From: Rhodospirillales bacterium
Lineage (GTDB): Bacteria > Pseudomonadota > Alphaproteobacteria > Rhodospirillales > Magnetospirillaceae
NCBI GenBank assembly: GCA_030040955.1
Contig: JASHSH010000379.1
Span: 1-9,175, forward strand
Direction: 5' to 3'
Length of the DNA stretch: 9,175 nucleotides
The notes under the pieces are model-generated. The model did not search any database, had not been told where the DNA came from, and saw only the letters and a list, made by a program, of their open reading frames with translations. A program made the translations under genes and the position numbers. Numbering within the stretch: position 1 is the first letter of the stretch; every line of letters begins with the position of its first letter. Shown in pieces: positions 6,114-9,175 of this stretch.

Positions 6114-6958
6114 CGCCGGACCGTCCGCTCTACCTGCGCCGCCGCGCCAGCGAATTCGTCATGGTCGGGCTGGCCTGGGCCTCGACGCTGATCGGGGTGG
6201 CGGTGCTCGCGCTGATCCTGGCTGAACTGCTGCGCCGCGGCCTGATGGCGCTGCATCCCAGCATCTTCTACCGCACCACCCCCGCCCCCGGCGCCTCCGG
6301 CGGGCTGCTCAACGCAATCGTCGGCAGCCTGGCGATGACCTTCATCGCCATCCTGGGCGCCACGCCGGTGGGCGTGCTCGCCGGCACCTGGCTCGCCGAA
6401 TACGGCCGCGAATCGAAATACGCCCAGGTAGTGCGTTTCCTCAACGACACCCTTCTCAGCGCGCCCTCGATCATCATCGGCCTGTTCGTCTACGGCATCG
6501 CGGTGCGCCCGTTCGGCCATTTCTCCGGCTGGGCCGGCGCGCTGGCGCTGGCGCTGATCGCGCTGCCGGTAATCGTGCGCACCACCGAGGACATGCTGAG
6601 CCTGATCCCCGAATCGCTGCGCGAGGCGGGGGTCGCGGTCGGCGCGCCGCGCTGGCGGATGATCGTGTCGATCGCCTATCGCGCGGCGGCGAGCGGCGTG
6701 GTCACCGGCGTGCTCCTCGCGGTGGCCCGCATTTCGGGCGAGACCGCGCCGCTGCTGTTCACCGCGCTGAACAATCAGTTCCTGACCAGCGGCATGAACA
6801 CGCCGATGGCCAGCCTGCCGGTGGCGATCTTCCAGTTCGCCATGAGTCCCTATGCCGACTGGCAGGAGCTGGCCTGGGCGGGCGCGCTGCTGGTCAGCGT
6901 CACCGTGCTCGCCCTCAATGTCGGCGCGCGGTTGCTGGCGCGGCGGAGCACGCAATGA
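6110..6958 (+). CDS. pstA: Phosphate ABC transporter, permease PstA
   Basis: PstA is the second inner-membrane permease subunit and pairs with PstC. Starting at GTG 6110-6112, which overlaps the pstC stop (GTGA arrangement), the product is 282 aa, near the usual 280-300. Six hydrophobic segments can be drawn, and the EAA loop REAGVAVGAPRWRMIVSIAY (about 171-190) is well conserved. The segment ISGETAPLLFTALNNQF (about 208-224) and the C-terminal WQELAWAGALLV are characteristic of PstA. The frame is open much further upstream inside pstC, but that extension is antisense-like arginine-rich noise, and the overlap start fits the conserved length. The stop codon overlaps the pstB start (ATGA), indicating translational coupling through the operon. 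Confidence 0.94.
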   Translation: MTPDRPLYLRRRASEFVMVGLAWASTLIGVAVLALILAELLRRGLMALHPSIFYRTTPAPGASGGLLNAIVGSLAMTFIAILGATPVGVLAGTWLAEYGRESKYAQVVRFLNDTLLSAPSIIIGLFVYGIAVRPFGHFSGWAGALALALIALPVIVRTTEDMLSLIPESLREAGVAVGAPRWRMIVSIAYRAAASGVVTGVLLAVARISGETAPLLFTALNNQFLTSGMNTPMASLPVAIFQFAMSPYADWQELAWAGALLVSVTVLALNVGARLLARRSTQ

Positions 6959-7752
6959 ACACCTCGACGCTTCCCGTCGCCAACGGCCAGAGCGGCGCCA
7001 CCTCGGTCAAGATCCAGGTGCGCAATCTCGATTATTTCTACGGCCGCCACCAGGCGCTGAAGCACGTCAACATCGACTTCCTCGACCGCCGCGTCACCAC
7101 GCTGATCGGTCCCTCCGGCTGCGGCAAGTCGACCCTGCTGCGCGTGCTCAACCGCATCTCCGAATATCCCGGCCAGCGGGCCGAGGGCGAGGTGCTGCTC
7201 GACGGGCAGAACATTCTCTCGCTCTCCGGCGATCTCACGCGCTTGCGCGCGCGCGTCGGCATGGTGTTCCAGAAGCCGACCCCGTTCCCGATGTCGATCT
7301 TCGAGAACATCGCCTTCCCGATCCGCCTGTATCGGCGGCTTTCCCGCGCCGATCTCGACGCCGAGGTGGAATCGGCGCTGCGCCGCGCCGCGCTGTGGGA
7401 CGAGGTCAAGGACAAGCTGCGCCAGAGCGGGCTGTCGCTGTCCGGCGGACAGCAGCAGCGGCTGTGCATCGCGCGCGCCATCGCGATCAAGCCCGAGGTG
7501 CTGCTGCTCGACGAGCCAGCTTCGGCGCTCGATCCGATCTCGACCGCGCTGATCGACGACCTGGTCTGGGAGCTGCGCCAGGACTATTGCGTAGTGATCG
7601 TCACCCACAACATGCAGCAGGCCGCCCGCGTCGGCGACTTCACCGGATTCATGTATCTCGGCGAGCTGGTCGAGTTCGGCGAGACCGAGACCATCTTCAG
7701 CAATCCCTCCGAGAAGCGCACCCAGGACTACATCACCGGCCGGTTCGGGTAG
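6955..7752 (+). CDS. pstB: Phosphate ABC transporter, ATP-binding protein PstB
   Basis: PstB hydrolyses ATP on the cytoplasmic face to drive phosphate uptake through PstCA. The product is 265 aa, the usual size. All nucleotide-binding motifs are intact: Walker A GPSGCGKST at 52-60, Q-loop VFQKPTPFPMSIFENIA from about 104, signature LSGGQQQRL at 162-170, Walker B VLLLDEPAS at 182-190, D-loop SALD and H-loop His218 in THNM. The PTPFPMSIFEN wording and the C-terminal LGELVEFGETETIF are specific to PstB rather than other ABC ATPases. GGAG lies 6 nt upstream of the ATG, which overlaps the pstA stop. It is the last gene of the operon in this window; its stop is only 8 bp from the stop of the convergent response regulator, and no terminator hairpin is visible in that gap. 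Confidence 0.97.
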   Translation: MNTSTLPVANGQSGATSVKIQVRNLDYFYGRHQALKHVNIDFLDRRVTTLIGPSGCGKSTLLRVLNRISEYPGQRAEGEVLLDGQNILSLSGDLTRLRARVGMVFQKPTPFPMSIFENIAFPIRLYRRLSRADLDAEVESALRRAALWDEVKDKLRQSGLSLSGGQQQRLCIARAIAIKPEVLLLDEPASALDPISTALIDDLVWELRQDYCVVIVTHNMQQAARVGDFTGFMYLGELVEFGETETIFSNPSEKRTQDYITGRFG

Positions 7753-7760
7753 CGCCCGCC

Positions 7761-8438
7761 TCACTCCCCGGCGCGGATCATGTAGCCCGCGCCGCGCACG
7801 GTATGGATCAGCGGCCGACGGAACCCCTTGTCGATCTTCTGCCGCAGCCGGCTGACATGCACGTCGACCACGTTGGTCTTGGGGTCGAAGTGGATGTCCC
7901 ACAGCGATTCGAGCAGCATCGTGCGGGTGACCACCTGGCCGGCGTGGCGCAGCAGATATTCCAGCATACGGAACTCGCGGGGCTGGAGCACGATGGTGCG
8001 GCCCTGGCGTCGGACCGAGCGGCTCATCCGGTCGAGCTCGAGGTCGCCGATGCGCAGCAGCGGCACCGCGACCCCCTTGTCGCGCCGGCGCAGAATCGCT
8101 TCCAGCCGCGCGATCAGCTCGAGCGTGGCGTAGGGCTTGATCAGATAGTCGTCGGCGCCGGCGCGCAGACAGCGCACGCGGTCCTCGACCTCGGCGCCGT
8201 CGGCGACCAGCAGCACCGGCACTTCGTTGCCCGACTGGCGCAGCGACTCGATGATCTGAAGGCCGTCGAGCCGGGACGCGGCGCGGGCCGCCACGATCGC
8301 GTCGAACCTGCCGTCGGAGGCGAGGTCGAGCCCCTCCACCCCGTCGGAAGCGAGGTCGACCGAATTGCCGTCCTCGCGCAGGCCGCGGGCCAGAAAGTTG
8401 GCGGCGGCCGCATCGCCGTCGACGATCAGGATCTTCAT
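7761..8438 (-). CDS. OmpR-family response regulator with degenerate receiver domain
   Basis: This is a 225-aa DNA-binding transcription factor. An N-terminal receiver-like domain (about 1-118) is followed by a winged-helix DNA-binding domain (about 126-223) of the OmpR/PhoB class, with LQPREFRMLEYLLRHAGQVV and the recognition-helix region NVVDVHVSRLRQKID, ending in IHTVRGAGYMIRA. Aligned to ordinary receivers, the phosphoacceptor Asp is Ala51 (in FDAIVAARAASRLDGL), the second residue of the acidic pair is Gly8 (IVDGD), and the conserved Thr/Ser is Ala79 (VLLVADG). Lys101 (DDYLIKPY) and Asp7 remain. Phosphorylation in the standard way is therefore unlikely. The gene lies 16 bp after fumC on the same strand and no histidine kinase is adjacent, so it appears to be an orphan. 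No good ribosome binding site precedes the only in-frame ATG. Targets are unknown. Nearness to pst does not make it PhoB: the wording is closer to CusR/QseB-like regulators. Confidence 0.9.
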   Translation of the reverse strand: MKILIVDGDAAAANFLARGLREDGNSVDLASDGVEGLDLASDGRFDAIVAARAASRLDGLQIIESLRQSGNEVPVLLVADGAEVEDRVRCLRAGADDYLIKPYATLELIARLEAILRRRDKGVAVPLLRIGDLELDRMSRSVRRQGRTIVLQPREFRMLEYLLRHAGQVVTRTMLLESLWDIHFDPKTNVVDVHVSRLRQKIDKGFRRPLIHTVRGAGYMIRAGE

Positions 8439-8454
8439 CGGCGAGCGGCCCGCC

Positions 8455-9175
8455 TCACGGGCCGGTCATGTTCTCGGGCCGCACCAGGCGGTCGAAATCC
8501 GCCTCGCTCAGATAGCCGAGCCGGCGGTTGGCCTCGCGCAGGCTGGTGCCTTCGTGCAGCGCGGTATGCGCGAGCTTGGCCGCGCGGTCGTAGCCGATGG
8601 TGGGGGCGAGCGCGGTGACCAGCATCAGCGAGCGCTCGACCAGTTCGCCGATGCGCTTGCGGTCGGGCTCGATGCCGTCGACGCAGTATTCGACGAAGCC
8701 GCGGGTCACGTCGGCGAGCAGTCGGACCGCGTGCAGGAAGTTGTAGATGATCACCGGCTTGAACACGTTGAGCTCGAAATTGCCCTGGCTGGCGGCGAAC
8801 TGGATCGCGGCATGGGCGGCGTGCACCTGCACCGCCACCATCGTCACCGCCTCGCACTGGGTCGGGTTGACCTTGCCCGGCATGATCGAGGAGCCCGGCT
8901 CGTTGTCGGGCAGGATCAGCTCGCCGAGCCCGCTACGCGGGCCCGAGGCGAGCCAACGGATGTCGTTGGCGATCTTCATCAACGCCGCCGCGAGCATCTT
9001 CAACGCGCCCGACGCGAAGACGAAATCGTCGTGCGAAGCGAGCGCGGTGAATTTGTTCGGGTGCGAACGGAAGGGAAGACCCGACAGCTCGGAGATCTTC
9101 TTCGCGGTGCGTTCCCCGAACTCGGGATGCGCGTTGAGACCGGTGCCGACCGCCGTGCCCCCGATGGCAAGATCG
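8455..9175 (-). CDS. fumC: Class II fumarate hydratase, C-terminal part (5' end outside window)
   Basis: Class II fumarase is a homotetrameric, iron-independent enzyme of the citric acid cycle that interconverts fumarate and L-malate. The frame is open to the window edge; 239 residues are visible, about half of the usual 460. The visible part begins DLAIGGTAVGTGLNAHPEFG, a conserved active-site region. The superfamily signature GSSIMPGKVNP (8863-8895) supplies the flexible loop with the catalytic serine. The ending LSEADFDRLVRPENMTGP is typical of FumC rather than aspartase or argininosuccinate lyase, since FumC C-termini carry a VRPE-M motif. The histidine base of the active site would lie upstream, outside the window. 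A TTG around 9001 can open a shorter frame, but the conserved residues before it show it is internal. The response regulator gene follows after 16 bp on the same strand. Confidence 0.93.
   Translation of the reverse strand, partial: DLAIGGTAVGTGLNAHPEFGERTAKKISELSGLPFRSHPNKFTALASHDDFVFASGALKMLAAALMKIANDIRWLASGPRSGLGELILPDNEPGSSIMPGKVNPTQCEAVTMVAVQVHAAHAAIQFAASQGNFELNVFKPVIIYNFLHAVRLLADVTRGFVEYCVDGIEPDRKRIGELVERSLMLVTALAPTIGYDRAAKLAHTALHEGTSLREANRRLGYLSEADFDRLVRPENMTGP

Noticed and set aside
7753..7760. A terminator between pstB and the convergent regulator.
   Set aside because: Only 8 bp separate the stop codons, and no hairpin with a T-run is visible around them.
8308..8358. Repeated DLASDG in the regulator (residues 28-33 and 38-43), with near-identical DNA, as a small internal duplication.
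   Set aside because: The segment has the same length as in ordinary receivers with no extra residues, so it is convergence of composition rather than an inserted repeat.

Overview
The window is a dense, high-GC chromosomal segment that looks alphaproteobacterial. The ELM1-family gene at the left edge is typical of that class, and the response regulator has the style common there. I cannot place it at genus level. I see no insertion sequence, phage gene, tRNA, rRNA or CRISPR array; it reads as ordinary core chromosome with some unusual details.

Left part (1-3671): the 3' end of an ELM1-family gene runs rightward and meets a leftward set of three closely spaced genes. In order of transcription these are a FliD-like flagellar cap protein, an RluA-family pseudouridine synthase and a 2-dehydropantoate 2-reductase (panE-like). 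The ELM1 and panE reading frames overlap tail to tail by 38 bp. The FliD-like protein is odd. It has no arginine and only two lysines in 501 residues, and its N-terminus carries a long serine/threonine run.

Centre (3672-4023): this is the only sizeable gene-free stretch, a divergent intergenic region of about 350 bp. It contains a sharply AT-rich island next to pstS that probably holds the pstS promoter. I could not find a convincing Pho box in it.

Right-centre (4024-7752): pstS-pstC-pstA-pstB is a complete high-affinity phosphate ABC transporter. It consists of a periplasmic binding protein, two permeases and an ATPase, with overlapping stop/start codons at pstC/pstA and pstA/pstB. The phoU and phoB genes that often follow pstB are absent here.

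Right edge (7753-9175): the leftward pair is a class II fumarase (fumC, 5' end outside the window) followed after 16 bp by an OmpR-family regulator that ends 8 bp from the pstB stop. The receiver domain of this regulator has lost its phosphoacceptor aspartate (Ala51), one residue of the acidic pair (Gly8) and the conserved Thr/Ser (Ala79), while its DNA-binding domain looks intact. No histidine kinase gene lies beside it. It is therefore a good candidate for an orphan, phosphorylation-independent regulator, and it is the most interesting object in the window.
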